From NCBI GenBank assembly GCA_035250505.1, contig DATFFC010000104.1, positions 1 through 51,081 on the forward strand: DNA of 51,081 bases, given 5' to 3'. Position 1 is the stretch's first letter; each line of letters starts with the position of its first letter. The notes beneath the pieces were generated by a model. The model made no database searches, was not told where the DNA came from, and worked only from the letters and a program-made list of their open reading frames with translations. Shown here piece by piece: positions 7,167 through 16,792 of the stretch. The DNA is from DASSBQ01 sp035250505. GTDB taxonomy: Bacteria > Nitrospirota > Nitrospiria > Nitrospirales > Nitrospiraceae. A program made the position numbers and the translations under genes.

Positions 7167-10136
7167 ATGATCAAGGCCTGGCTGCTTGAGGAAATGTTTC
7201 GCTTCCGTCGGCATGATTTGACTGCAGATGGGCTGCAAGGTGAGTGGGGCGCCGGCGATTCGGTCGTAGAAGAGGAAGATTTGCCTCCGCCGCCGACCGG
7301 GCTGTGCGCCAAGCCGGGCCACGGCCGGGTGACGTTGACATGGGAACCGGTTCCCGACGCGATGTATTACAACCTTTACTTCCAGACCACCAAGGGCGTT
7401 CAGATCAAATTTTCCGAACTCACCCGTCCCATCGCCAGCGCAGACGATTTCAAATCGGTCATTGGCGTCAAGAAAGACAAGGCGACCTGCATTGAAGGCG
7501 CGGCCTCCCCCTTTGTGCATGACGATCTCGCGAATGGCACCTGCTATCACTACGTCGTCACCGTCGTCACGCCGAAAGGAGAAAGCCCGGAATCCCAGGA
7601 AGTCATGGCGATTCCGGCTCCCTACCGGATCGACAAGATCTTCGGCCAGGAAGGGGTCGAGGACGGCGAGTTCAGTTCGCCGACCGGCATTGCCGTCGAC
7701 AAGGAGGGAAACATCTACGTCGCCGATACGGATAACCACTCGGTTCAGAAGTTCGACAAAGACGGGAAATTCGTCTGCCGATGGGGAGGTGAGGCGAGCT
7801 CTGAGGAGGGAAGCTATTATTATCCGCGCGGGCTCACCACGAATGCGGACGGCCATGTCTACGTGGCCGACACGGGCAATAATCGCGTGCAGCGTCTCGA
7901 TGCGGACGGCAATCCGATGAAAGCCTGGGGGAAGTTCGGTTTTGCTTGGCGAGGCGCCGATCTCAACAAGTTTGACGCGCCCTGGGGCGTCACGACGGAT
8001 CAAGAGGGCAATATCTATGTCACCGATACCAACAATGCCCGGGTCCAGAAATTCAAAGGTGACGGAACGCCGCTGCTGAAATGGGGCCGGGACGGCAGCT
8101 TCGACGGAGCCTTCTTCTTTCCCCGTGGCGTGTGCGTCGACTTTGTCGGAAATATCTATGTGACCGACGAAGGCAACAATAGAATCCAGAAGTTCGACAC
8201 CCGCGGCAGCTTTCTCACCAAATGGGGACGGGAAGGCAGCGGACCGGGTCAGTTCAAGGCGCCGTGGGGCGTGGCGTGTGACGCGCTCGGCAACGTATAC
8301 GTCGTCGATCAGGGCAACCACCGTATCCAAAAATTCGATGCGAACGGCGCGTTTCTCTGCGCCTGGGGAAACCGCGGAAAAACCGAAGGCCAGCTCAATT
8401 TCCCGTCGGGGATTGCGGTCGATAAGGAAGGCGCGGTCTACATAGTCGACAGCGGCAATCATCGCGTCATCAAGTATGTGCCGACCGAGGAAGAGCTGAA
8501 TCGCGGCAAGGAAGAGAAGCAGCAAACAAAAGAAGTGACCAAGTATCCCGCTCCCCGGAACGTTGCGGTCAAAGCCGGTGACACGGAAACCTTCTTGAGT
8601 TGGATCGAGGTTCCAGGAGCCGTCTCCTATAACCTATACTTCAACACCCAGCCGAACCTGACGATACAGACCGCTACCAAAATCGAAGGGGTCACCACCC
8701 CGTACAACCATACCGGCTTGACCAACGAGACACCGTATTTCTACGCCGTTACGGCCGTCTACGAGGATGAGGCAGAAAGCCGGCTCTCCGAAGAAGTCAC
8801 GGCCATCCCGGTCCTGATCGACATTACGGCGCCGCAGACCCCGTACGCCGTGATCAACCACGGGGGGTTCATGACGAACACGCCGGAAGTGGTCGTGACC
8901 GTCTCGGCCAACGATCTGGATACAGGGGTCGCCGCCTACTATATCTCGGAGAGTCCGATGACGCCGATGGCCGGCACGCCGGGATGGGTCGACGTCACGC
9001 CGGCGCACAAATTCGGCGCCACCGTACCGTTCATCCTCTCTCCCGGAGACGGACAAAAGACCATCTACGTGTGGTTCAAGGACGTCGGGAACAATATCTC
9101 GACGCCGGCCAGCGCCACCATCCTCATCAACACATCCGGCTATCTCTGCGTGTCGAAATGGGGCAAGCCGGGACGCGGCGCCTCGCTGCTGCACGGCGGT
9201 GAATTCATGGCCCCCATGTACGGGCTCACCATCGATCAGCAGGGCAGCTTGTTTGTCGTGGACAACGGGAACAATCGTGTTCAGAAGTTCGACAGCGCCG
9301 GAAATTTCATCATCCTGTGGGGCAGCTTCGGCTCGGCCAATTCCAATTTCCATAATCCCACCGGTGTGGCCTGCGACGCCAAGGGCGACGTCTACGTCGT
9401 CGATACCAACAACCATCGGGTTCAGAAATTCGACGGCAAGCTCGGCGGTTATCTCATGAAGTTCGGCTCGCGCGGAAACGGCGAGGGCCAGTTCAATGCG
9501 CCGTGGGGCGTTGCGGTCGATCGCGTGCGCGGCTATGTCTATGTCGTGGACAGCGCGAATTTCCGCGTGCAGAAGTTCGACATGAGCGGCGAATTCATCA
9601 TGCAATGGGGCAGCTTCGGGAACGGCGACGGGCAGTTCTATTTCCCTCGCGGGATTGCGGTCGATCAGACGGACGGATCGGTCTACGTCGTCGATATGGG
9701 CAACCACCGCATTCAGAAGTTCGATACGAGTACGAACGTGCTGCCGCAATTGCTGACGAAATGGGGCGGTAGTTCGGAGCCGGGCCATGCCAGCAGTCCT
9801 GTGTCGCAGGAAGCCGGCCAGTTGCGCTCTCCATGGGGAATTGCCGTCGACGCCGCGGGGGATGTCTACGTCACGGATACCGGCAATCATCGCGTCCAGA
9901 AATTCGACCGCGACGGGAATTTCATCACGCAATGGGGCGGGTTCGGCAACGGCGACGGGCAATTCAACTTTCCCTACGGCATCGTGGTGGACGCGAAGGG
10001 CAGCGTCTACGTCGTGGACAGCGGCAACACACGGGTGCAGCAATTCATGCCGTCCGAGGAAGGCAGCGAACGGCTCCAGGAAGAGGCCGAAGCCGCCTCT
10101 GAGTTGGAGAACCAGGAAAAGGTAACGAAACAATAA
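7167..10136 (+). CDS. Large double NHL-propeller protein with FnIII domains
   Basis: 989 residues from the ATG at 7167, preceded by GAGGA (the open frame extends to a TTG at 7122 without a ribosome binding site). Domain order: FnIII-like (about 40-150), six NHL repeats (about 158-438), second FnIII-like (about 458-549), Ig-like segment with NNISTPASATI (about 551-655), six more NHL repeats (about 661-960) and a charged tail. Each NHL unit follows the pattern G.F..P.GIAVD..G.VYVVD.GN.RVQKFD, and six units close one beta-propeller, so two complete propellers are predicted. Such propellers bind protein, RNA or glycan partners. There is no recognisable signal peptide, so the cell location is unclear. 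It ends 42 nt before guaB. Confidence 0.85.
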   Translation: MIKAWLLEEMFRFRRHDLTADGLQGEWGAGDSVVEEEDLPPPPTGLCAKPGHGRVTLTWEPVPDAMYYNLYFQTTKGVQIKFSELTRPIASADDFKSVIGVKKDKATCIEGAASPFVHDDLANGTCYHYVVTVVTPKGESPESQEVMAIPAPYRIDKIFGQEGVEDGEFSSPTGIAVDKEGNIYVADTDNHSVQKFDKDGKFVCRWGGEASSEEGSYYYPRGLTTNADGHVYVADTGNNRVQRLDADGNPMKAWGKFGFAWRGADLNKFDAPWGVTTDQEGNIYVTDTNNARVQKFKGDGTPLLKWGRDGSFDGAFFFPRGVCVDFVGNIYVTDEGNNRIQKFDTRGSFLTKWGREGSGPGQFKAPWGVACDALGNVYVVDQGNHRIQKFDANGAFLCAWGNRGKTEGQLNFPSGIAVDKEGAVYIVDSGNHRVIKYVPTEEELNRGKEEKQQTKEVTKYPAPRNVAVKAGDTETFLSWIEVPGAVSYNLYFNTQPNLTIQTATKIEGVTTPYNHTGLTNETPYFYAVTAVYEDEAESRLSEEVTAIPVLIDITAPQTPYAVINHGGFMTNTPEVVVTVSANDLDTGVAAYYISESPMTPMAGTPGWVDVTPAHKFGATVPFILSPGDGQKTIYVWFKDVGNNISTPASATILINTSGYLCVSKWGKPGRGASLLHGGEFMAPMYGLTIDQQGSLFVVDNGNNRVQKFDSAGNFIILWGSFGSANSNFHNPTGVACDAKGDVYVVDTNNHRVQKFDGKLGGYLMKFGSRGNGEGQFNAPWGVAVDRVRGYVYVVDSANFRVQKFDMSGEFIMQWGSFGNGDGQFYFPRGIAVDQTDGSVYVVDMGNHRIQKFDTSTNVLPQLLTKWGGSSEPGHASSPVSQEAGQLRSPWGIAVDAAGDVYVTDTGNHRVQKFDRDGNFITQWGGFGNGDGQFNFPYGIVVDAKGSVYVVDSGNTRVQQFMPSEEGSERLQEEAEAASELENQEKVTKQ

Positions 10137-10178
10137 TTGTGGACATGCCAACCGCCGGCGCCAGAACGGGAGTGATGC

Positions 10179-11645
10179 ATGCTCGATAAGGATGTGCGGG
10201 TCGGGCTCACCTATGACGACGTAGTGCTCGTGCCGGCCAAATCCCAGGTCGTTCCCAGCCAAGTCGATACCAAGACCTTCTTCTCCCGCAACATCCGCAT
10301 CAACATCCCGATCGTCAGCTCGGCCATGGATACGGTGACGGAAGCGCGACTGGCCATCGCTCTGGCGCGCGAAGGCGGGATCGGAATCATCCACCGGGTT
10401 TTGACGCCGGCGGATCAGGCCGCCGAGGTGGACAAGGTCAAGAAATCAGAAAGCGGCATGATTCTCGATCCGGTCACCATTGCGCCGGACCAAACCATTC
10501 GTGACGCGCACAACCTCATGGCGAAATACCGCATCTCCGGCATTCCGGTGACGAAGAAGGGCAAGCTTGTCGGGATTCTGACCAATCGCGACCTGCGATT
10601 CGAAACGCGGCTGGATCTCAAGGTATCTCAAGTCATGAAGCGGGACAAATTGATCACCGCCCCGGAAGGCACGAGCCTGGAGAAGGCGAGAGACATCCTG
10701 CACGAACATCGGATCGAGAAATTGCCGGTGGTCAATGAGCGCTTTGAGCTCAAGGGATTGATTACGATCAAGGACATTGAAAAGCGCATTAAGTATCCGG
10801 TGGCGTGCAAGGACGGGCACGGACGCCTTCGCGTCGGAGCCGCGCTCGGTGTCGGCCCCGACACAGCTGAACGAGTCGAGGCGCTGGTAAAGGCAGGGGT
10901 CGACGTCGTGGTCGTCGATACGGCACATGGGCATTCGCAGGCGGTGCTCGATACCGTGAAAATGGTCAAGAAACAGTATCCTGATCTGCAGCTGGTGGCC
11001 GGTAATATCGCAACGGCACAGGCGGCAAAGGACCTTCGCAAGGCGGGTGTGGACGCCGTCAAAGTTGGTGTCGGTCCCGGATCCATCTGCACCACCCGCA
11101 TCGTCTCCGGAGCCGGAATGCCGCAGCTTACCGCTATTGCGGATTGCGCCAAGGCGTTGGAAGGTAGCGGCATTCCGATCGTGGCGGACGGCGGCATCAA
11201 ATATTCCGGTGACATTACGAAAGCGCTCGCGGCCGGTGCGTCCGCCGTCATGCTTGGCAGCCTGCTGGCCGGCACTGAGGAATCGCCGGGTGAAACGGTG
11301 CTGTACCAGGCCAGAACCTACAAGGTCTATCGCGGTATGGGATCCATCGGCGCGATGGAACGCGGCGGAGGGGATCGGTATGGACAGGCGGGACGCTCCG
11401 CTCCAAAACTGGTTCCCGAAGGCATTGAAGGACGGGTCCCCTACAAAGGCGCGTTGGCTCCTCATATTTATCAGCTCGTAGGCGGCGTGAAATCCGGCAT
11501 GGGCTATTGCGGATGCCGAACCATCCCGGAGCTACAACAGAAAGCCACCTTCATTAGGCAGACCGTCGCCGGACTTCGGGAAGGCCATGTCCACGACGTC
11601 ATCATTACCAGAGAAGCGCCGAACTACCGCACGGATTGGGAATGA
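10179..11645 (+). CDS. guaB: IMP dehydrogenase
   Basis: Converts IMP to XMP with NAD+, the first committed step of guanine nucleotide synthesis, in the cytosol. 488 residues, the standard length. N-terminal TYDDVVLVPAKS is the family signature. Two CBS domains lie at about residues 95-205 (DAHNLMAKYRISGIPV and DILHEHRIEKLPVV). The catalytic loop GPGSICTTRIVSGAG places the active-site Cys at 304, and the flap/IMP-binding region GSIGAMERGGGDRY is present. A GGGAG ribosome site precedes the ATG. Followed by guaA, so both steps from IMP to GMP are encoded together. Confidence 0.97.
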   Translation: MLDKDVRVGLTYDDVVLVPAKSQVVPSQVDTKTFFSRNIRINIPIVSSAMDTVTEARLAIALAREGGIGIIHRVLTPADQAAEVDKVKKSESGMILDPVTIAPDQTIRDAHNLMAKYRISGIPVTKKGKLVGILTNRDLRFETRLDLKVSQVMKRDKLITAPEGTSLEKARDILHEHRIEKLPVVNERFELKGLITIKDIEKRIKYPVACKDGHGRLRVGAALGVGPDTAERVEALVKAGVDVVVVDTAHGHSQAVLDTVKMVKKQYPDLQLVAGNIATAQAAKDLRKAGVDAVKVGVGPGSICTTRIVSGAGMPQLTAIADCAKALEGSGIPIVADGGIKYSGDITKALAAGASAVMLGSLLAGTEESPGETVLYQARTYKVYRGMGSIGAMERGGGDRYGQAGRSAPKLVPEGIEGRVPYKGALAPHIYQLVGGVKSGMGYCGCRTIPELQQKATFIRQTVAGLREGHVHDVIITREAPNYRTDWE

Positions 11646-11653
11646 GACCGGAG

Positions 11654-11766
11654 CGTATGGCGTATGGCCAATAGCCGATAGCAGGAACGCCGAACGCTGG
11701 TTCTGAATCTACCTGCCGAATATTCTTTCTTGGCCATCAGCCATCTGCCATAAGCCATCGGCTCTT
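11654..11766. repeat. Heptamer-periodic intergenic tract with inverted arms (site A)
   Basis: The guaB-guaA gap holds two arms with a 7-nt period. The left arm (11654-11681) reads CGTATGG CGTATGG CCAATAG CCGATAG; the right arm (11732-11759) reads GGCCATC AGCCATC TGCCATA AGCCATC in units of seven. The inverse of the right arm (GATGGC words) partly pairs with the left arm (TATGGC words), so a long imperfect hairpin could form. Similar 7-nt tracts occur at sites B (39003) and C (50111). Confidence 0.65.
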
Positions 11767-11773
11767 CGAAAAC

Positions 11774-13330
11774 ATGGAACTCTGGCACGATAGAATTCTC
11801 GTTCTGGATTTCGGATCGCAGTACACGCAACTCATCGCCCGGCGCATCCGCGAAGCCCACGTCTACAGTCAGATCCTGCCTTGCACGGTTCCGCTCGCCA
11901 CGATTCTCGCGTATCGCCCGGCCGGTATCGTCTTATCGGGCGGCCCTTCGAGCGTGTACGACAAGAAGGCGCCGATGGTGGCGAAGGAATTGTTCGATCT
12001 AAAGATCCCGATTCTCGGCATTTGTTACGGCATGCAGCTGGTCACGCATTTGGCGGGCGGTGAAGTGACGAGGGCCGCGCATCGAGAATTCGGGCGGGCC
12101 GACCTGCAGATCGATGATCATTCCGATCTCTTCAAAGATGTCGGGGCCGGTAGATCTACTGTCGTGTGGATGTCACACGGAGACCGCATCGAGCGCATGC
12201 CGCCGGGGTTTCAGGCCATCGCCCACACCGGCAATTCGCCCGTGGCGGCGATGAAACGGGTAGACGAGAAGCAGCGCGTCTATTGTCTCCAATTCCACCC
12301 GGAGGTGGCGCATACGACCGACGGGGCCGCTATCCTGCGTAATTTCGTCTACAACATCTGCGGATGCCGGCCGACATGGACCATGCGATCGTACGTCGAG
12401 ACGGCCGTCGAGCAGATTCGGCAGGATGTCGGCAAAGAGCCCGTGATCTGCGCCTTGAGCGGCGGCGTCGATTCGTCGGTGGCGGCGGTCCTCACGCATC
12501 GAGCCATCGGCGATCAGTTGACGTGCATCTTCGTCGATAACGGTCTCTTGAGAAGCGGCGAAGGAGAGCAGGTCCAAAAAACGTTCAGCAACCACTTGAA
12601 GCTGAACCTGCGTTTTCTGGATCGGTCGAACGAATTCGTGAACGGGCTGAAGAATATCATCGCCCCGGAGCGTAAGCGCAAGATCATCGGCCGCCTGTTC
12701 ATCAAGAATTTTGAACAAGAAGCCAAGAAGCTGAAGGGGGTCAGATTCCTGGTGCAAGGTACCCTGTATCCGGATGTCATCGAAAGCATCAGTTTCAAGG
12801 GCCCGTCGGCGACGATTAAAACGCACCATAACGTCGGGGGCTTGCCGACCAAGATGAGATTGAAGCTGGTCGAGCCCCTGCGGGAGCTATTCAAAGACGA
12901 AGTGCGTGTACTGGGAAAGGAACTAGGCCTACCCGATGAGATTACCTGGCGGCAACCGTTCCCCGGTCCGGGACTGGCCATTCGGGTGTTGGGCGCGGTG
13001 ACGAAAGAACGGCTCAATATTCTCCGCGCTGCGGAAGTCATCGTCGATCAGGAGATCCGAGAAGCCGGGCTCTATCGGGATATTTGGCAAGCCTTCGCCG
13101 TCCTGCTGCCGATCCGAACGGTCGGTGTCATGGGAGATCAGCGGACGTATGAACATGTGATTGCGATACGAGCGGTGACGAGCTTGGACGGGATGACCGC
13201 CGACTGGGCGAAGATTTCGCCGGATGTCCTCGGGACGATATCAAACCGCATCATCAATGAAGTCAAAGGCGTGAACCGCGTCGTCTACGACATCAGCTCA
13301 AAGCCGCCGAGCACGATTGAATGGGAATAG
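11774..13330 (+). CDS. guaA: GMP synthase (glutamine-hydrolysing)
   Basis: Converts XMP, ATP and glutamine to GMP. 518 residues, a normal length. The N-terminal class I amidotransferase domain shows GICYGMQLVTHLAGG with the nucleophile Cys84 and QFHPEVAHT carrying the catalytic His-Glu pair. The ATP-pyrophosphatase domain begins at about residue 205 with the SGGVDSSVAA loop. The C-terminal dimerisation domain contains RQPFPGPGLAIRVLG and ends with STIEWE, typical of GuaA. It follows guaB after a 128-nt gap filled by a heptamer repeat, so whether they share a transcript is unclear. Confidence 0.97.
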   Translation: MELWHDRILVLDFGSQYTQLIARRIREAHVYSQILPCTVPLATILAYRPAGIVLSGGPSSVYDKKAPMVAKELFDLKIPILGICYGMQLVTHLAGGEVTRAAHREFGRADLQIDDHSDLFKDVGAGRSTVVWMSHGDRIERMPPGFQAIAHTGNSPVAAMKRVDEKQRVYCLQFHPEVAHTTDGAAILRNFVYNICGCRPTWTMRSYVETAVEQIRQDVGKEPVICALSGGVDSSVAAVLTHRAIGDQLTCIFVDNGLLRSGEGEQVQKTFSNHLKLNLRFLDRSNEFVNGLKNIIAPERKRKIIGRLFIKNFEQEAKKLKGVRFLVQGTLYPDVIESISFKGPSATIKTHHNVGGLPTKMRLKLVEPLRELFKDEVRVLGKELGLPDEITWRQPFPGPGLAIRVLGAVTKERLNILRAAEVIVDQEIREAGLYRDIWQAFAVLLPIRTVGVMGDQRTYEHVIAIRAVTSLDGMTADWAKISPDVLGTISNRIINEVKGVNRVVYDISSKPPSTIEWE

Positions 13331-13403
13331 GAAATGGGACAAATTCCCCTCCTTCGGCGAATGTCGCGATGAATCGTGCCAAGCCCCAGTGATGTAACGA
13401 AAG

Positions 13404-14213
13404 ATGGAAGTCCGACTCCAAAAATTGATCGCCGGGACCGGGATTGCCTCGCGGCGGAAGGCGGAGGAAATGATCGCCGCCGGCCGCGTGATGGTGAACG
13501 GCAAGGTCGTCCGCGAACTCGGCACCAAAGTCGATGCGGCCAAAGACCATGTGAAAGTGGACGGCCGCCACATCCCATCCGTTCAACCGTACGTCTATGT
13601 CTTGCTGCACAAGCCGAAGAATGTCATGTCGACCCTGCATGATCCGGAGGGCCGTCCGACGGTGAAAGATTTTCTTCCGGGTGTCGGCGTCCGCGTGTTT
13701 CCAGTGGGCCGGTTGGATTTCGACGGCGAAGGGTTGATGTTGCTGACCAACAATGGCGAGCTGGCTCAGGCGTTGCTCCATCCCAGATATCACGTGCCAA
13801 AAACTTACCTCGTCAAGGTCAAAGGTGTGTTGGAAAGAGAGAGTATCGAGGCGCTCGAAAGCGGAGTACAGCTCGATGACGGCATGACGGCGCCTGCCCA
13901 GGTGAAGAAGATCCGAAAGGCGGAAAGCAATTCCTGGGTGGAGATCACCATTCACGAAGGGCGCACCCATCAAGTGAAACGAATGTTGCAAGCCGTCGAC
14001 CATCCGGTGCTGAAGCTCGTTCGAGTCCGTATGGGATCGCTGACGCTCGGTCACATGGCGCCGGGGGAATATCGATTCCTGACGGACCATGAAGCCAACA
14101 CTTTACGCGATCTGGTGAAGAGACGAATGAATGCCGAGTCGGAACGAGGCCGGCGTCCGGCGCGACCACAGCGCCGCAGCGTGGCGGGGCCCTCGATGCG
14201 GAGGACGGCATGA
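13404..14213 (+). CDS. rluB: 23S rRNA pseudouridine synthase, RluB/RsuA family
   Basis: Isomerises a uridine to pseudouridine in rRNA. 269 residues. The N-terminal S4 RNA-binding domain (about 2-48) has RLQKLIAGTGIASRRKAEE. The catalytic motif VGRLDFDGEGLMLLTNNG puts the nucleophilic Asp at 105. HEGRTHQVKRMLQAVDHPV is the second family motif. The basic C-terminal tail (RGRRPARPQRR) matches RluB better than RsuA, so 23S rRNA is the likelier substrate; the exact uridine is inferred. It overlaps aspS by 4 nt (ATGA), so the two are coupled. Confidence 0.9.
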   Translation: MEVRLQKLIAGTGIASRRKAEEMIAAGRVMVNGKVVRELGTKVDAAKDHVKVDGRHIPSVQPYVYVLLHKPKNVMSTLHDPEGRPTVKDFLPGVGVRVFPVGRLDFDGEGLMLLTNNGELAQALLHPRYHVPKTYLVKVKGVLERESIEALESGVQLDDGMTAPAQVKKIRKAESNSWVEITIHEGRTHQVKRMLQAVDHPVLKLVRVRMGSLTLGHMAPGEYRFLTDHEANTLRDLVKRRMNAESERGRRPARPQRRSVAGPSMRRTA

Positions 14214-15973
14214 AAGCCCGCACCCATCGATGCGGCGAATTGAGAAGCGCGGCGGCCGGACAACGGGTAGTTCTCAACGGCTGGGTGCAGCGGCGGCGTG
14301 ATCATGGAACGGTCATGTTCATCGATTTGCGTGATCGAACGGGTGTCACGCAGGTCGTCTTTAACGCCGAGCGCAATGCCGCGGCCCATGAGGCGGCCCA
14401 TGCCCTCAGGAGTGAATGCGTCGTGGTGGTTGAAGGCCTCGTGGCCATCCGGCCGGAAGAGTCCAAAAATCCGAATCTGCCGACAGGCGATATTGAGTTG
14501 CTCGTCGACGGGGTGGAAGTGCTGAATGAGGCGAAGACCCCGCCCTTTGTCATTGAAGACAACGCGGATGTCACGGAAGGGATTCGACTAAAGTATCGCT
14601 ATCTCGACCTGCGCCGGCCCAGGATGCAGCGCCTGTTGGGGTTGCGGCATGCCGTGACGCAGGCCGTGCGGACCTTCTTGAATCGAGAAGGGTTTCTCGA
14701 GATCGAAACTCCGGTTTTGACCAAGAGCACGCCGGAAGGGGCCCGTGATTACCTGGTTCCCAGCCGAGTCAACCCCGGAATGTTTTTTGCGCTACCGCAG
14801 TCTCCCCAGCTCTTCAAGCAGATTCTGATGATCGGCGGGATGGATCGGTATTACCAGATCGCCCGCTGTTTCCGTGATGAAGACTTGCGGAACGATCGCC
14901 AACCGGAATTTACTCAGATCGATGTGGAGATGTCGTTCGTCGAGCGTGAGCAGGTTCTGGCGCTGATGGAGCACATGATTTGCGCGGTCTTCAAGGAGGC
15001 GGGCGGAGTGTTGCTCCCCCAGCCCTTTCCCCGTCTAACGTATGCAGAGGCCATGGGCCGCTATGGGTCGGATAAGCCCGATTTGCGGTTCGGGATGCCG
15101 TTGCATGATGTCACCGCATTTGCGGCGGCAAGCCAATTCAAGGTCTTCAAAGAGGCGGCGGCCAAAGGCGGCCTGGTGAAGGCCTTGATCGTGAAAGGCG
15201 GCGCGGCCATCGCCCGAAGCCGCATCGATGCGCTCGGCGAGACGGCGAAGAGCTTCGGCGCCAAAGGATTGGCTTGGGTGAAAATCACTGCGGACGGACA
15301 GCTCGAATCCGTCATCGCGAAGTTTTTGGATGCCGCAGGACTGCGCGCGGCGCTGCCCGAGGCGGCAGCCGGCGATGTGATCCTCTTCGGGGCCGACCAA
15401 GCGTCGATCGTCCACGATGTGCTGGGTCGGATTCGTCTTCTGCTCGGCGAAGAATTGAAGCTGATCGATACGGCGGCCTGGCGTCCCTTGTGGATCACCG
15501 AATTTCCGCTGCTGGACTATTCTCCCGAAGAGCAGCGCTATATCTTCATGCATAATCCCTTTGCCGCGCCCATGGACGAAGACCTGCCGTACCTCGACAC
15601 TGACCCATTGAAAGCCCGCGCCAAGGCCTATGATATGGTCTTGAACGGCAGCGAGATCGGCGGCGGGAGCATCCGCAATCATCGGAGCGACATCCAGCTC
15701 CGTATTCTGGATCTGCTCGGCATTACGAAAGAGCAAGCCCATGCCAAGTTCGGCTTTCTGCTCGAAGCCCTGGATTACGGCGCTCCTCCGCACGGCGGGA
15801 TTGCGTTCGGATTGGACCGGCTGATCATGTTGCTCGGCGGCGCCGACTCCATCCGTGATGTCATTGCGTTCCCCAAGACCCAGAAAGCTCAATGTCCGAT
15901 GACCGACGCCCCTTCCGCCGTCAGCCAAGATCAATTGAAAGAACTGCGCATTAAGCTGGACCTGGTCGAATAG
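14210..15973 (+). CDS. aspS: Aspartyl-tRNA synthetase, probably non-discriminating
   Basis: Class II synthetase of bacterial type, 587 residues. It has an N-terminal OB-fold anticodon domain, class II motif 2 (YQIARCFRDEDLRNDRQPEF), the bacterial GAD insertion (about 285-420) and motif 3 (GGIAFGLDRLIMLLGG). In the OB-fold the sequence RRRDHG carries His32 at the position that is Leu30 in the discriminating E. coli enzyme (RRRDLG) and His31 in the non-discriminating Pseudomonas enzyme. This suggests it also charges tRNA-Asn with Asp, to be amidated by GatCAB. Start overlaps the rluB stop. Confidence 0.96.
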   Translation: MKARTHRCGELRSAAAGQRVVLNGWVQRRRDHGTVMFIDLRDRTGVTQVVFNAERNAAAHEAAHALRSECVVVVEGLVAIRPEESKNPNLPTGDIELLVDGVEVLNEAKTPPFVIEDNADVTEGIRLKYRYLDLRRPRMQRLLGLRHAVTQAVRTFLNREGFLEIETPVLTKSTPEGARDYLVPSRVNPGMFFALPQSPQLFKQILMIGGMDRYYQIARCFRDEDLRNDRQPEFTQIDVEMSFVEREQVLALMEHMICAVFKEAGGVLLPQPFPRLTYAEAMGRYGSDKPDLRFGMPLHDVTAFAAASQFKVFKEAAAKGGLVKALIVKGGAAIARSRIDALGETAKSFGAKGLAWVKITADGQLESVIAKFLDAAGLRAALPEAAAGDVILFGADQASIVHDVLGRIRLLLGEELKLIDTAAWRPLWITEFPLLDYSPEEQRYIFMHNPFAAPMDEDLPYLDTDPLKARAKAYDMVLNGSEIGGGSIRNHRSDIQLRILDLLGITKEQAHAKFGFLLEALDYGAPPHGGIAFGLDRLIMLLGGADSIRDVIAFPKTQKAQCPMTDAPSAVSQDQLKELRIKLDLVE

Positions 15974-16005
15974 CAGCATCGCTGATTAGGTATCCCACCG
16001 CCGTT

Positions 16006-16785
16006 GTGACGATCGTCGATATTCAGCACGCCTCGGTCTGCCGTGGAGAACGTCAGGTCTTGACCGATCTGTCGTTACAAGTGTCTGCGGGGGTTCATAT
16101 GGCGATCCTGGGTCCGAATGGAGCCGGAAAGTCCACGCTCTTGAAGCTCTTGTCTCTGGAGTCGCATCCCATGGCCCGCGAGGAGACCGTGCTTCGTCTC
16201 TTCGGTCGCGACAGATGGGACGTGTGGGAATTGCGCCGCCATCTCGGCGTCGTCTCGCATGACCTGCAGCACCGGTATTTGGATGGGGCGCACGGCATCC
16301 ATGTCATCCTGTCCGGCTACTATGCCAGTGTCGATACGTACCAGCATCAAGACTTCGGCTATGGAGAACTCACGCGGGCGACCGAGATCATGGAGGATCT
16401 CGGCATCGTGCATCTTCAGGACCGCCCGTTCGGCGAGATGTCCACCGGCGAGCAACGGCGATTCCTATTGGGACGGGCACTGGTTCACGATCCGGAAGCG
16501 CTCGTGCTCGATGAACCGACCAGTGGGCTCGATCTCCACGCCTGCTTTCACTACCTGGAGATCGTTCGTGCGCTGATGAGCAAAGGTAAGACCGTGATCC
16601 TGGTCACGCATCATATTCATGAGGTTCCACCGGAGGTGACCCGCGTGGTGTTGCTCAAGAAGGGGCGTATCGTCGCGGATGGTGATAAGCGATCGATGCT
16701 GACGGCGCCTGTTCTCACGGAGTTGTTCGAGCTGCCGGTACGGGTGGTGGAAGCAAACGGCTGGTATCAGACGTTACCGGGATAA
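16006..16785 (+). CDS. ABC transporter ATP-binding protein without adjacent permease
   Basis: 259 residues from a GTG start. A complete nucleotide-binding domain is visible: Walker A GPNGAGKSTLLKLLSL, Q-loop region, signature MSTGEQRRFLLGRALVH, Walker B ALVLDEPTSGLD and the switch His in VTHHIHEVPPE. Sequence flavour is of the ModC/ModF-like or YlmA-like stand-alone ATPases. No membrane subunit or binding protein is near, so its partner is either elsewhere or absent; the substrate cannot be stated. It follows aspS by 32 nt and is probably in the same transcript. Confidence 0.85.
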   Translation: MTIVDIQHASVCRGERQVLTDLSLQVSAGVHMAILGPNGAGKSTLLKLLSLESHPMAREETVLRLFGRDRWDVWELRRHLGVVSHDLQHRYLDGAHGIHVILSGYYASVDTYQHQDFGYGELTRATEIMEDLGIVHLQDRPFGEMSTGEQRRFLLGRALVHDPEALVLDEPTSGLDLHACFHYLEIVRALMSKGKTVILVTHHIHEVPPEVTRVVLLKKGRIVADGDKRSMLTAPVLTELFELPVRVVEANGWYQTLPG

Positions 16786-16792
16786 GGATTGG

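Noticed and set aside
8634..10394. 586-residue frame on the minus strand opposite the NHL gene
   Set aside because: Shadow of the strongly coding plus strand; its translation is repetitive His/Asp-rich text mirroring NHL repeats, with no family motif and no ribosome site.
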